Below are positions 47,130 through 55,917 of a stretch of DNA of 56,244 nt, one piece after another (positions within the stretch are counted from its first letter, which is position 1; the number at the start of each line of letters is the position of its first letter). The notes beneath the pieces were generated by a model. It worked only from the letters and a program-made list of their open reading frames with translations, was not told the origin of the DNA and did no database searches. Location of the stretch: the IMG/VR virus record IMGVR_UViG_3300032291_002769, positions 1 through 56,244 of that record; one strand, written 5' to 3'. The translations under genes were made by a program, and so were the position numbers. This DNA is from a virus.

Positions 47130-47930
47130 TTATATATAATCAAATAATTCAGATGATTCATTACGAAGTCTACGAAGAGCTTTTTCTTTTATCTGTCTAA
47201 CCCTTTCTTTTGTAAGGTTAAAATCAGAACCAATGTCTTCTAAAGTTCTTGGTGTTCCGGTAAGACCAAAGTAATCACCTATGATAGATTTTTCACGGTC
47301 ATCTAAAACATTTAGTAATGATAATAACTTATCTTTTAAAATGTCTTTTGTATCAAACCCAGCGTCTGGTGCTACTGCGTCCGGATTTTCAATTAGGTCA
47401 ATAAGTGTATCGCCTTCCTCATTGATATTCATATCAAGATTGATGATTGAAGGTAGTGATGTGAACTTGTCATCAAGTTTTTTGCCGGATTGTTCAACCT
47501 CTTTTTTGGCTTTATGTAAATCTTGGACAACATTAACTGGGAGTCTAATTGTTCTGGCATTGTCATTTAGTGACTGGATAATTGATTGTTTAACCCACCA
47601 TACAGCATAAGATATAAACCTCAAATCCTTATTCCAATCAAAGTTTTTAATTGCTTTCATAAGACCAAAGTTACCTTCAGCAATTAAATCTGGAAGATCA
47701 AGACCTTGATTTTGATACTGTTTTGCAACAGTAATTACAAATCTTAAATTACCTTCAAGTAATTCTTCTTCTATTTTCTTTCTTTCTCTTTCAGAAATCT
47801 CATCAGACTTCATTTTTATAGCCAATTCTTTTTCACGATCAGGTGTCATAACCTTAATCTTTCTAATATCTTTTAGGTAGTGATAAATCTCTTCCTGGTT
47901 GATTGGGGCACCTGTGTTTTTTTCTTTCAT
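47130..47930 (-). CDS. RpoD-like sigma-70 factor
   Basis: A 266-residue group 1/2-type sigma factor: region 1.2 (EIYHYLKDIRKIKVMT), region 2 (NLRFVITVAKQYQNQGLDLP, AEGNFGLMKAIKNFDW, FISYAVWWVKQSIIQSL), region 3 and region 4 (LEDIGSDFNLTKERVRQIKE). Size and order match the short Bacteroidota housekeeping sigma factor. Encoded by a phage, it may steer host polymerase to phage or TAnnTTTG-type promoters. It is co-oriented with two methyltransferases downstream and a 172-residue gene upstream. Confidence 0.93.
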   Translation of the reverse strand: MKEKNTGAPINQEEIYHYLKDIRKIKVMTPDREKELAIKMKSDEISERERKKIEEELLEGNLRFVITVAKQYQNQGLDLPDLIAEGNFGLMKAIKNFDWNKDLRFISYAVWWVKQSIIQSLNDNARTIRLPVNVVQDLHKAKKEVEQSGKKLDDKFTSLPSIINLDMNINEEGDTLIDLIENPDAVAPDAGFDTKDILKDKLLSLLNVLDDREKSIIGDYFGLTGTPRTLEDIGSDFNLTKERVRQIKEKALRRLRNESSELFDYI

Positions 47931-47934
47931 ATAT

Positions 47935-48453
47935 TTACGCTTGTTTTGAATATTCGTCTAATTTATCTTTTTCCGCTCTTGTTAAGGAATCCATACCAGT
48001 TTGTAAAATTTTATCCAAAATTTCATCCAAAGTCAAATCACAAACATTATTTTTTAAAAATTCGTCAACTTTTTTTCTGTGTTCATCAAGAAATGCTGCA
48101 ACATCAAAATTAGGTTTTGGTGTTTGATTTACCACTTTAGGTTTTCTTCCTCTTTTTTTCTTTCCCATAAGATGTTCAAAGTTGGTTTTATCCATATCGG
48201 ATGAAACGCTCTTTGCGTTTTGTACAAGAACAAACATAAATTCCGGAACATCATCTTTTATAAGATCAACATATCCTTCAACTTCACTTTGTGACATATC
48301 ACTTTCAAAGTTGAAGATTGTGTGACTTTCACCATAAACAAATTTAAGTTTTTCATCTTTGATGATTTGAACGAGTTCTTGTGCAAACTTTTGGTTTGAC
48401 TCGGTTTCATCCCAGTTATCATCACAGGGGTAGACAAATAGTAAGTATTTCAT
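47935..48453 (-). CDS. hypothetical protein with AT-hook-like motif
   Basis: A 172-residue protein. Residues 1-92 read as an alpha/beta domain (KYLLFVYPCDDNWDETESN; VPEFMFVLVQNAKSV). The middle has KKKRGRKPK (about 98-106), an AT-hook that could bind AT-rich DNA minor groove, then a helical C-terminus. It lies 4 bases upstream of the sigma factor gene. A TATCTTTG box 20 bases before the ATG may be its promoter. Confidence 0.6.
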   Translation of the reverse strand: MKYLLFVYPCDDNWDETESNQKFAQELVQIIKDEKLKFVYGESHTIFNFESDMSQSEVEGYVDLIKDDVPEFMFVLVQNAKSVSSDMDKTNFEHLMGKKKRGRKPKVVNQTPKPNFDVAAFLDEHRKKVDEFLKNNVCDLTLDEILDKILQTGMDSLTRAEKDKLDEYSKQA

Positions 48454-48472
48454 AGAGTTTTTATTTATACGA

Positions 48473-48480
48473 CAAAGATA
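48473..48480 (-). promoter_or_regulatory. TATCTTTG box without clear -33 element
   Basis: Minus strand TATCTTTG, 19 bases before the ATG of the AT-hook gene. No TTG at the usual 19-20 base distance, so weaker than the other sites. Confidence 0.45.
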
Positions 48481-48510
48481 AGAAAAAGTTTCTGATATTT
48501 TGTTTTTTTA

Positions 48511-49428
48511 CTAGATTAAATTTTTTATTCTTTTTTGCGTTAAATCAAAATAATTCTTGTCTAATTCACAACCTATAAAATTTCTTTCATTATTAATACA
48601 AGAAATAGCAGTCGAACCTCCACCCATAAATGGGTCTAAAATTATATCGCCCTTATTTGAACATACATTGACTAATCTTTCTATCAATTTTAAAGGTTTT
48701 TCTGTTGGGTGAATTTTTTCTTCTTTTGGTATATAAAAATTTATATCATCAAAAACATCTGTTAATCCCATTGGTAGATTAAAAGTATAAACAATGTCTT
48801 CATATTTTGGTAAACCCCCAAATAAACTACTTAATTTATCCCAATCCTCTTTAGTTGGTTCTTGTAATTTTTTTTGTTTTTTGCCAGCAATTGAAGACCA
48901 TGTCCCACCACCATTAGTTGCCTTACCTAAAAAAGTATTAATTTCTTTTGCGTTTAAGCCCTTTTCATTTGCTTTTGATTGTAATAAGTCTCTAATATAA
49001 TCATTACTATCTTTAACAAAATAATAAATATGTTCAGTAGTTGTTGGGAACATTTTTAATTTTGGGGATATCCTACCGGCCGCACTCTTCATTCCTTTCC
49101 AAATAACAATTTGTTGTCTAAATTTAAAACCATTTTCTTCTATTATTGGTAATAAATTAGCTAATTGGTAACTGTAACCAAAAATAAAAAATGAAGCGCT
49201 TTTTTTTGTTATTCTAGATATTTCAACAATCCACTCTGAACACCAATTTTTATATTCATCAATTGTTTTCCATTGTTTATCCCATTCTTCATCAACAACA
49301 CCCCAATATGGTGGATCTGTTATACAAGAGTCAACACACTCATCTGGTAAATTTTTTAAAAATTCAACACAATCTTGATTATATATTTTATTTAATTCTA
49401 CGAATTGTTTTTCCTCTTTCTTTTCCAT
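48511..49428 (-). CDS. DNA N4-cytosine/N6-adenine methyltransferase
   Basis: A 305-residue beta-class amino-methyltransferase: the catalytic block DPPYWGVVDEEW (residues 38-49) comes before the SAM-binding block DPFMGGGSTAISCIN near 268-282, with GCELDKNYF at the end. HPTEKPLKLIERLV precedes the latter. DPPY-type enzymes methylate adenine N6 or cytosine N4. It overlaps the upstream gene's coding end by 41 bases, typical of tightly linked partner genes. Specificity is unreadable from sequence. Confidence 0.9.
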   Translation of the reverse strand: MEKKEEKQFVELNKIYNQDCVEFLKNLPDECVDSCITDPPYWGVVDEEWDKQWKTIDEYKNWCSEWIVEISRITKKSASFFIFGYSYQLANLLPIIEENGFKFRQQIVIWKGMKSAAGRISPKLKMFPTTTEHIYYFVKDSNDYIRDLLQSKANEKGLNAKEINTFLGKATNGGGTWSSIAGKKQKKLQEPTKEDWDKLSSLFGGLPKYEDIVYTFNLPMGLTDVFDDINFYIPKEEKIHPTEKPLKLIERLVNVCSNKGDIILDPFMGGGSTAISCINNERNFIGCELDKNYFDLTQKRIKNLI

Positions 49429-50179
49429 GTGTTGTTTTTTTATTTTTTATATCAATAAATTCAAATATTTCATTGTATTGATAAATATCTTTAATTATTT
49501 TAAAGTCTTTATTTAAAACCTTGGACATTTTTTTTAAAATTTTTTCATCATATTCGATTTTTTTAGTTTCATTTCTTTCAACAACAATACCAAAATCATC
49601 ATCAAATTTTATTGTAATTGATGTTGTTTCAATTGGGTTTGATGCGTAAAAATCAGCAGAAAAGGGTAAAAAATTTTTATTTTTAGATTTACCAAGTTTA
49701 TTTTGTGTTTTTAATATTTGAATAAAATGTTCATTATTAGCATCAATAACATATTGTTTTAAATAAAATGTGTTACACTCATAAGAATTTTTTTCTGGAT
49801 ATAAAACCCATAAATGATATAATGGTATTCCATATTCAAAATTAGCCTTAGTATCTATTGACCATCGTGAATCCGAAATATATTCAAAATCTGTTGAACT
49901 ACATAAACATTTTTCAGCAAAAAAATGTAATTTTCCACCACAATTAATACACTTTTTTGGTTGTACCAAGGACGTAGCTTTAGTCTCATCTTTATTATCG
50001 TGGTCATATCCATGGGATATCGAACCGGTACCTTTTATGTCGTGTTCAATACATGTTAGTAATTCAAATTCATCATCAGAAAAACCAATAGAAATTGGTG
50101 TGTTATATTTCTTACCAAGTTTGATTTTTTCAAACCAATTACTGGTTAAATTTTTTATTGTTATTAATGTTTTGTCCAT
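49388..50179 (-). CDS. protein of unknown function linked to the methyltransferase (possible restriction enzyme)
   Basis: A 263-residue soluble protein with a zinc-ribbon-like CINCGGKLHFFAEKCLC (about 78-94), strands such as GIPLYHLWVLYP and ITIKFDDDFGIVVE, and helices near the C-terminus (YDEKILKKMSKVLN). No catalytic PD-ExK motif is clear. It is transcribed first, from its own promoter with a 5-base spacing to ATG, and overlaps the methyltransferase start by 41 bases. In restriction-modification systems such pairs are common, so a nuclease partner is possible. Confidence 0.5.
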   Translation of the reverse strand: MDKTLITIKNLTSNWFEKIKLGKKYNTPISIGFSDDEFELLTCIEHDIKGTGSISHGYDHDNKDETKATSLVQPKKCINCGGKLHFFAEKCLCSSTDFEYISDSRWSIDTKANFEYGIPLYHLWVLYPEKNSYECNTFYLKQYVIDANNEHFIQILKTQNKLGKSKNKNFLPFSADFYASNPIETTSITIKFDDDFGIVVERNETKKIEYDEKILKKMSKVLNKDFKIIKDIYQYNEIFEFIDIKNKKTTHGKERGKTIRRIK

Positions 50180-50184
50180 AACAA

Positions 50185-50215
50185 CAAACTTACAAAAAAT
50201 ATTTTAATTTACCAA
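50185..50215 (-). promoter_or_regulatory. Bacteroidota-type promoter of the methyltransferase unit
   Basis: Minus strand: TTG (50215-50213), 20-base spacer, TAAGTTTG (50192-50185), ATG after 5 bases: leaderless arrangement. Confidence 0.8.
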
Positions 50216-52582
50216 AACTTTTGAAATATTTTCTTCTTTTTTAATCTTCACAGAAAAATCACACCATTGGTTAATTAATGGGTTATGCGAAATAATGAAT
50301 ATCTTATCAAAATAATCTTTAATTTTAACAAAAAACTCAAACACCATTTCCAAGTTATCGTTACTAATTTTCCCAAAAACTTCATCAAATACAACCGAAT
50401 TTGGTTTCGGCAAACTACATATTTTGCTCAATACCGATCTTAATGCAAGAGAGGCTAAAGTCCTCTCGAAACCTGATCCGGAAACCATTAATTTCTCAAT
50501 ACCGGTGCTATTATCGATCATTAAAAATTCAACTTCACTTTTGTCATTAATTCTAATTTCCATTTTAAAATGACAACTATCTTCCATCAATCTTTGTAAT
50601 TCAGAGTTAATTAGTGGCATCATAGTTTTCATAATAATTTTTGATACACCGTTTTTACCATAAGATTCAAGATATATTTTGTAAATTTTATCTTTATCTT
50701 CTTCTTCCTGGATTTTCACAATCATTTTTTTATTATGGTCAATTTTTTCCTCGGTTGTTTTAATACTATACTCGGTTGAAGAAATTTGTTGGTTCTTATC
50801 CTTTTTCATTCGTTCAAGTTCATCAATTCTAATATCAGCTTTAATTAACATTTCGTCAATTTTCAAATTAGATTTGATTTTGTCTTGAGCTTCATTCCAT
50901 CTTTCCAACTTACTATTTAACCCAGAAATTTTTAAATCGCAGCTTTCAATACTTAAATCGTATTTTTCTTTGATAAGTTTGTTTTTTTCATACTCATCAA
51001 ATTGTCTTTTGGTTTCAACAAATTCTTTTTCTTTGACCGATAACTCATTCAACAATACTTCTTTATGTGATTTATGAGTGATAAGTCCTGCAAGTTCTGA
51101 AATTTTTAGTTGGGTAATTGCAGCGTTCATTAACTCAATACCACAGTGTTCACACTTAATACCACCTTTAACAGAACTTTTTAATTTTTCAATTTCAGAT
51201 ATTTTTGTATCAAGTGTAATCTTTTCGGTATTAACTTTTTTGTATTCTTCCTTAACCTCATCATGTTTATCTTCATAATAATAGTTTTCCGGTTCAACAA
51301 CATTTAATTCCTTTAATTTTTCCTGGAAAGATTCTTTTTGACCATTCAAATTCTGGATTTCAATTTGAGTTTCTTGTGGGTTCATAAGGGCAATTTCCTT
51401 ATCAATGTCTGTATGTTTTTTCTTCAACATATCATCACGATATTCTTTACCCTTACTTAATTTTTCTTCAATATCTTTTAACTCATTCTTATACTCAACA
51501 ATTGATTCATTATAACTAACGATTTGGTCCTCATAAGTTTTAATATCCGATTTTAATTGTTCAGAACTATATAAATTTGATAGTTTTGATTTATTAAAGT
51601 CTGAATAAATTTCTTTTGCAACCTCCTCTTTCCGTTTTAAAAACTCAAGACCCATAAATCTTGAAAGGACTTGTCCTCTGGCTGTTGGTTTTGACTCCAA
51701 CAAATCTTCAAGATTTGTTGCTGTTGTTAGAATGGTCATTAAGAAATCCTCCTTGGTTCCAATGGAATTTTTAATGAACGCTTCAGTTTCCCTTCTTTGT
51801 TCTCCGGTGAAGTTTTGTAGTGATCCGTCGTGTAATTTTTTAAAGAAATCTAATTCTGTTTTTACATTCCAGTCACCTTTTTTAGATTTTTTTCTTTCAA
51901 TCTTTCTTAAAATTATATAATCTTCACCATCGATTGTGATTTCACCTTTAACAACTACCGAGTCTTTATCGGTAAATCGGTTAAAGATTTCCTCAGCTTT
52001 TGATGTCTTTGTTGTCTCATTAAAAAATAAGAACATCAATAAATCCACAGTAAGAACCGTTTTTCCACCAAAATTAGGTGGATTAGATTCAACAACGACT
52101 AAACCATTTAGTTTGTCAAAATCTAATCTTTGATTTTCACCATACGATAAAAAATTTGAGAACTCAATGTTTCTAATATACCACTTTTTAAATTGTGTTA
52201 TATCAACATTACCTTCTTCCATTTTGTTTTCAACCATTCGGTTTAATTCCAAAACTTTATCTAGACTTTTTTCATAATTTTTTGATTCCAAAAATTTCTT
52301 TAATAAATCCAATTGATAATTTGTGTCAGTAATATTAACTGAAACGTCAACTGTTTGCATTGTTTCCTGGTCTACATTCTTAACTTTTGTTAACACATTA
52401 ACATTAGTTGTGTTGTATTTCTTTTGGAAATAATGTTTAACACTTTTAATTTTATCTTGTGTAAAATTTTCTTGGAAATCTTCCCACACTACTTGTATGG
52501 ATGGGTTTTCAAACTTTGAAAAGTCCAAATCTTTTATCATAATATTGTAATTATATAATCTTGGTGGATTGAATAAATCCAT
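50204..52582 (-). CDS. SbcC/Rad50-type recombination ATPase (T4 gp46-like)
   Basis: A 792-residue SMC-like ATPase: P-loop PPNFGGKTVL near residues 172-181, long coiled coils, a zinc hook CEHCG near residue 483 in the middle, then a signature SGSGFERTLASLALRS and Walker B SVVFDEVFG near 727-735. With SbcD/Mre11 (54760-55542) it processes DNA ends for recombination-dependent replication and repair. The P-loop lacks the usual GxxGxGK spacing (NFGGKT) but keeps GKT. Two in-frame ATGs (codons 1 and 15) are possible. Confidence 0.93.
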   Translation of the reverse strand: MDLFNPPRLYNYNIMIKDLDFSKFENPSIQVVWEDFQENFTQDKIKSVKHYFQKKYNTTNVNVLTKVKNVDQETMQTVDVSVNITDTNYQLDLLKKFLESKNYEKSLDKVLELNRMVENKMEEGNVDITQFKKWYIRNIEFSNFLSYGENQRLDFDKLNGLVVVESNPPNFGGKTVLTVDLLMFLFFNETTKTSKAEEIFNRFTDKDSVVVKGEITIDGEDYIILRKIERKKSKKGDWNVKTELDFFKKLHDGSLQNFTGEQRRETEAFIKNSIGTKEDFLMTILTTATNLEDLLESKPTARGQVLSRFMGLEFLKRKEEVAKEIYSDFNKSKLSNLYSSEQLKSDIKTYEDQIVSYNESIVEYKNELKDIEEKLSKGKEYRDDMLKKKHTDIDKEIALMNPQETQIEIQNLNGQKESFQEKLKELNVVEPENYYYEDKHDEVKEEYKKVNTEKITLDTKISEIEKLKSSVKGGIKCEHCGIELMNAAITQLKISELAGLITHKSHKEVLLNELSVKEKEFVETKRQFDEYEKNKLIKEKYDLSIESCDLKISGLNSKLERWNEAQDKIKSNLKIDEMLIKADIRIDELERMKKDKNQQISSTEYSIKTTEEKIDHNKKMIVKIQEEEDKDKIYKIYLESYGKNGVSKIIMKTMMPLINSELQRLMEDSCHFKMEIRINDKSEVEFLMIDNSTGIEKLMVSGSGFERTLASLALRSVLSKICSLPKPNSVVFDEVFGKISNDNLEMVFEFFVKIKDYFDKIFIISHNPLINQWCDFSVKIKKEENISKVLVN

Positions 52583-52586
52583 TTAT

Positions 52587-52931
52587 TTATTTTTCTAATT
52601 CTGAAATTTGGTCTTCAACTTGTGATTCTTCTCTGTCTGCAATTGAAAATCCGGCACTATCAAATTCTGGTTCTTCCACTTGGAACATACCTTGGTTGTT
52701 TTCTTTAAATTCAACAATTGAGTTTAATTCAGTATCGTCAATAACACTAAATGGTGTTTCATTACCCCCAACAGTTACATTTAATTGTTGTTCAAGACTT
52801 TCAGCATCTTTTTGTTCTGCCATTTGTTTCATCATCTTGTTTAGTGCGTTTTGCATTGCATATCTTTCTTGTGCAATTCTACGGTTTTTTTTTTCTACTT
52901 TTGCTCTATGAGCTTTTGCTGCTTTTCCCAT
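52587..52931 (-). CDS. hypothetical protein, basic head and acidic tail
   Basis: A 114-residue protein: residues 1-25 are very basic (GKAAKAHRAKVEKKNRRIAQ), then a helix, then a long acidic and disordered tail (EFKENNQGMFQVEEPEFDSA). It lies 4 bases from the SbcC start and so is in the recombination operon; DNA or RNA contact is likely from the basic part. Not recognised. Confidence 0.58.
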   Translation of the reverse strand: MGKAAKAHRAKVEKKNRRIAQERYAMQNALNKMMKQMAEQKDAESLEQQLNVTVGGNETPFSVIDDTELNSIVEFKENNQGMFQVEEPEFDSAGFSIADREESQVEDQISELEK

Positions 52932-52943
52932 TTTTATTTATAT

Positions 52944-53342
52944 TTAATCGTTTAAAATTTCTTGTTCATTTTCTGGTTCTTGATAATACTCCATTTTTGG
53001 CGGTCTATTTTCCTCAAACCATTCTATAATTGCATTGATTGCCCATACTGCTCCGGCAGATGTTATACCATCAAAAAACCAAGATATGTTTTGGTTAACA
53101 CCAAATAGTAGATATGTCGGTGAAAATATTACCATACCTAAAAAAAAACCACCCCAGGTAGAAAAACAAAGTGGACAACTTATAAGTCCTGATAAAAACT
53201 TACCTAAATACTGAAATGGTGCGTATTCGTTATTACCCCAATTGTGAATGGATTGTCTAAATCCGTTAAAAATTGATCCGTAGACCATAATGTTCATTAA
53301 TCCATAACTCATAATGAACCAAACTAAAATTTTAATTGTCAT
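52944..53342 (-). CDS. DUF1360-like membrane protein
   Basis: A 132-residue membrane protein with hydrophobic helices near 4-24, 49-75 and 85-104. Between, LISCPLCFSTWGGFFLG carries the CxxC and TWGG pattern of DUF1360-type proteins found in phages and bacteria. C-terminus polar and acidic. Function unknown. Its start overlaps the HNH gene stop by 11 bases. Confidence 0.65.
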   Translation of the reverse strand: MTIKILVWFIMSYGLMNIMVYGSIFNGFRQSIHNWGNNEYAPFQYLGKFLSGLISCPLCFSTWGGFFLGMVIFSPTYLLFGVNQNISWFFDGITSAGAVWAINAIIEWFEENRPPKMEYYQEPENEQEILND

Positions 53343-54063
53343 ATTTTCTATTTTTTTTTAAATTATCCTCCGCCCATAATGGTTGTAGGTTTGTATAATG
53401 ATTTAATTTTATTAAATCTTCTTCATTTTCTGAAAGGTATAGTGGTTTTATATGATCTAAATGCCACTTACCATAATTTTCCCAAGTCATACCTTCAGTA
53501 AACTTATTTTCAATATAAGATTTAAATTTTTCTTTATCAAGTCCTATAATATCAAAAGTTCTTTTACTTTTATTTTCACCCGTTAAATATTCACGAACTC
53601 TGTCTCTAATATTTTTTTTAATTCGTTCAAGTGGATCAATTTTTAATTTATTTTTCTTCCACTCATTTGATTTTTTTCTTTCTTGTTCTTTGTTGTTGTG
53701 GTAATACAATTTTCTTTTTTCTCTTTCTTTTTCTATATTATTTTGATAATATAATCTTCTTCTTTCTTTTTCTTTTTCAACAAATTCTGGATTTTCTCTA
53801 TATTTTTTCATTCTAACAGAACTAGTCATATGTGGGTTTTTTTCCAAATAGTTTTTAATAATTTGTTTATGTTTTTCTTTGTTTTTTTCTAACCATTTTT
53901 TTGCTGTTACCCTTCTTTTTTCTGGATTATTTTTATTATATAATTTGTATCTTTTATTTTCACACTCTTTACAATAAATTGAGATCCCATCTTTTTTGTT
54001 TTTATTTTTACCAAAATCAGAAATTGGTTTAAATTCTAAACATCTTTTACAATTTTTTTCCAT
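53332..54063 (-). CDS. free-standing HNH homing endonuclease
   Basis: A 243-residue protein. N-terminal zinc finger: CKRCLEFKPISDF ... YCKECENKRY (5-38), typical of phage HNH enzymes; a long basic helix rich in Lys, Glu and Asn; and a C-terminal HNH nuclease core KWHLDHIKPL ... NLQPLWAEDNLKKN (about residues 200-238). It nicks or cuts near its insertion site and spreads. It sits inside the SbcC/SbcD module, whose neighbours are typical homing targets. Confidence 0.88.
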   Translation of the reverse strand: MEKNCKRCLEFKPISDFGKNKNKKDGISIYCKECENKRYKLYNKNNPEKRRVTAKKWLEKNKEKHKQIIKNYLEKNPHMTSSVRMKKYRENPEFVEKEKERRRLYYQNNIEKEREKRKLYYHNNKEQERKKSNEWKKNKLKIDPLERIKKNIRDRVREYLTGENKSKRTFDIIGLDKEKFKSYIENKFTEGMTWENYGKWHLDHIKPLYLSENEEDLIKLNHYTNLQPLWAEDNLKKNRKYDN

Positions 54064-54119
54064 AATATCTATTTTTATTGATAAATATTACTTAAATGTG
54101 TTTTATGTACATAGACAAA

Positions 54120-54788
54120 TCATATTGTATCATTTAAATTTGAACCCCTCATAAAAATTGCTTTTAATGGATTTTTTGTATTTTGGAGGTCCTGGTTTAT
54201 TTTTTCTAAATTTTTTATTTTTTCATTTTTATCTGAAATTTCTTTTCTTAACTTCTGGAGTGTTTCCTGAAGCATTTTTTGGTTTGTGTCGTCTAACTTT
54301 TCGTCTAAATTACGTCTAACTTCGTCTAATTCTTTATCCTTTTTAGACATTTCTTTTTGGAAAGAATTTTCCATTTCTTCGGTCTTAGTGGAAAAAATTT
54401 TCCGTTCTGACTCCAAATCATTGTTTAACTGGAAAATTTTTTCTTCAAGTTCTTCATTATTGGTTATTGTTACAATTTTTTCAACTTCTTTTATAATCTC
54501 CTTTTCAACAATAACTTCCTTTATTACCTCAATCTCCTTGATAACTTCAACCGGTACTTCCACCCGTATTTCACGGATTACCTCAATTTCTACCTGTTTT
54601 TCACCAACAATACCCGTTTTTAAGTCTTTTTCACCTTCATTAAGTGGTTTTTCCAAAAGTCCGTACTTTTCAATGTTAAAACCAGTGTCAAAACATTTTT
54701 TAATAAACCCATCAACATCTTCAATGTTATTTAGTTTACAATAACTTTCAACACTTTTACTAAAAATTTTTGAGTACTTCGGTTCCAT
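54120..54788 (-). CDS. coiled-coil protein between SbcD and SbcC genes
   Basis: Read from ATG at 54788 (MEPKYSKIFSKSVESYC); a TTG five codons earlier is also open. 222 residues: a helical head (about 1-50), a valine/glutamate repeat (IREIRVEVPVEVIKEIEVIK, 75-105) and a long coiled coil to the end. The VPVEV-type repeats recur in large phages. It may tether the recombination complex; no proof. It overlaps the SbcD end by 29 bases. Confidence 0.62.
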   Translation of the reverse strand: MEPKYSKIFSKSVESYCKLNNIEDVDGFIKKCFDTGFNIEKYGLLEKPLNEGEKDLKTGIVGEKQVEIEVIREIRVEVPVEVIKEIEVIKEVIVEKEIIKEVEKIVTITNNEELEEKIFQLNNDLESERKIFSTKTEEMENSFQKEMSKKDKELDEVRRNLDEKLDDTNQKMLQETLQKLRKEISDKNEKIKNLEKINQDLQNTKNPLKAIFMRGSNLNDTI

Positions 54789-55542
54789 TTTCAATATCTT
54801 CAAATGATTTTATGGAAAACTTTAAAAATGGTTTTGTATTTAAAAGATTAACAAATTTATATTCATCCGTCTCCACATCATAAATCCCGTATCCGTGATT
54901 GTTTACACTCTCCCCAAAGTTTTGTTGTATGCAACTTCCAACCATCACACCTCTCTTACCATTAGGTATATTAAATGTCGCTCGCTTATGTATGTCCCCA
55001 CATAAAACAATATCTAAACCATCAAATTTATCAATATCATATGCGTGGTCACCAAAATCAAATCCAAGATCCGTTTTTAAACCAGAGATTGGTCCGTGAA
55101 ATAGACCGATTTTAATCCCAGTCGCGACATTAATGTCCGGTGGAACGTTTCCTTGAAATTGTGAGTAAACACACCAACTAACATTTTCATCCTCATAAAC
55201 ACCTCTATCCTTATAATATATAATGTTTTTGTTATTCATTGAATTTATAATCGGTGTTAATGTGTCTAATCTATCTAAATTATTTATTACAGCATCATGA
55301 TTTCCAGGTATAATAATTGTTGGTGTAATATAAGAACATTCAGTAAGAACCCATCTAACCATTTCAATAAGTTCTGGTGTTAATTGATTTTTTGAATGTA
55401 CCAAATCACCGGTAAATACAATTCGGTCCGGTTCCATCTCTCTCCATTGTTCAATTGCAGTTTCCAAAATTGATTTATACAAATCGTGATCTTTAAAAAG
55501 ACGAATATGTAAATCAGAAAAGTGTACAAGTTTTTTTATCAT
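54760..55542 (-). CDS. SbcD/Mre11-type nuclease (T4 gp47-like)
   Basis: A 260-residue metallophosphatase-fold nuclease with SDLHIRL (9-15), TGDLVHSK, IIPGNHDAV, LFHGPISG and CGDIHKR near 187-193, i.e. all metal-binding blocks. It is shorter than the roughly 340 residues of T4 gp47, so the C-terminal capping part is small. It works with the SbcC protein encoded about 2 kb downstream to resect DNA ends. Confidence 0.93.
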   Translation of the reverse strand: MIKKLVHFSDLHIRLFKDHDLYKSILETAIEQWREMEPDRIVFTGDLVHSKNQLTPELIEMVRWVLTECSYITPTIIIPGNHDAVINNLDRLDTLTPIINSMNNKNIIYYKDRGVYEDENVSWCVYSQFQGNVPPDINVATGIKIGLFHGPISGLKTDLGFDFGDHAYDIDKFDGLDIVLCGDIHKRATFNIPNGKRGVMVGSCIQQNFGESVNNHGYGIYDVETDEYKFVNLLNTKPFLKFSIKSFEDIENGTEVLKNF

Positions 55543-55775
55543 TACATTACAATTTTTGGTGGTTTTCCTAAATCATCATACCCATCATCTTTGAATGGAT
55601 TTTTTGGTGTTGGTATTTGAATTGGTATTGTGGTTCTTGAATTTGGAAAAAGTGGGTTAACCTCTTTAACTTCATTCATTTTTTCAATGATTGGTGACAT
55701 AGAGATATGTTCATCTTCTAATCTACCGTGTAAATAACCTTCTAACCAAAAATAAAATTCTTTGTGTGTTAACAT
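55542..55775 (-). CDS. small phage protein, 77 residues
   Basis: It starts MLTHKEFYFWLEGYLHGR, a pattern common in T4-like phages near replication genes, followed by a Pro-rich tail (TTIPIQIPTPKNPFKDDGYD). It shares one base with the SbcD start. Function unknown. Confidence 0.62.
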   Translation of the reverse strand: MLTHKEFYFWLEGYLHGRLEDEHISMSPIIEKMNEVKEVNPLFPNSRTTIPIQIPTPKNPFKDDGYDDLGKPPKIVM

Positions 55776-55915
55776 AATTCTCTGTTATAAAGATTTACTA
55801 AAATAATTCTTGCAAATCTGAAATCTTTTGTTTTATTTAATTTTAAACCATACGCGTTTGCAATAGTTTTGAGGTGCGGATAAGCCTCACTAATTGTCAT
55901 TTTACCAATTTCCAT
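55769..55915 (-). CDS. small helical protein, 48 residues
   Basis: ATG at 55915, stop at 55769-55771 overlapping the next gene's start by 7 bases. Sequence MEIGKMTISEAYPHLKTIAN ... FRFARIILVNLYNRELC; compact helical with a basic middle (KLNKTKDFRFAR). Likely a real gene by overlap and codon pattern; function unknown. Confidence 0.6.
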   Translation of the reverse strand: MEIGKMTISEAYPHLKTIANAYGLKLNKTKDFRFARIILVNLYNRELC

Positions 55916-55917
55916 AA

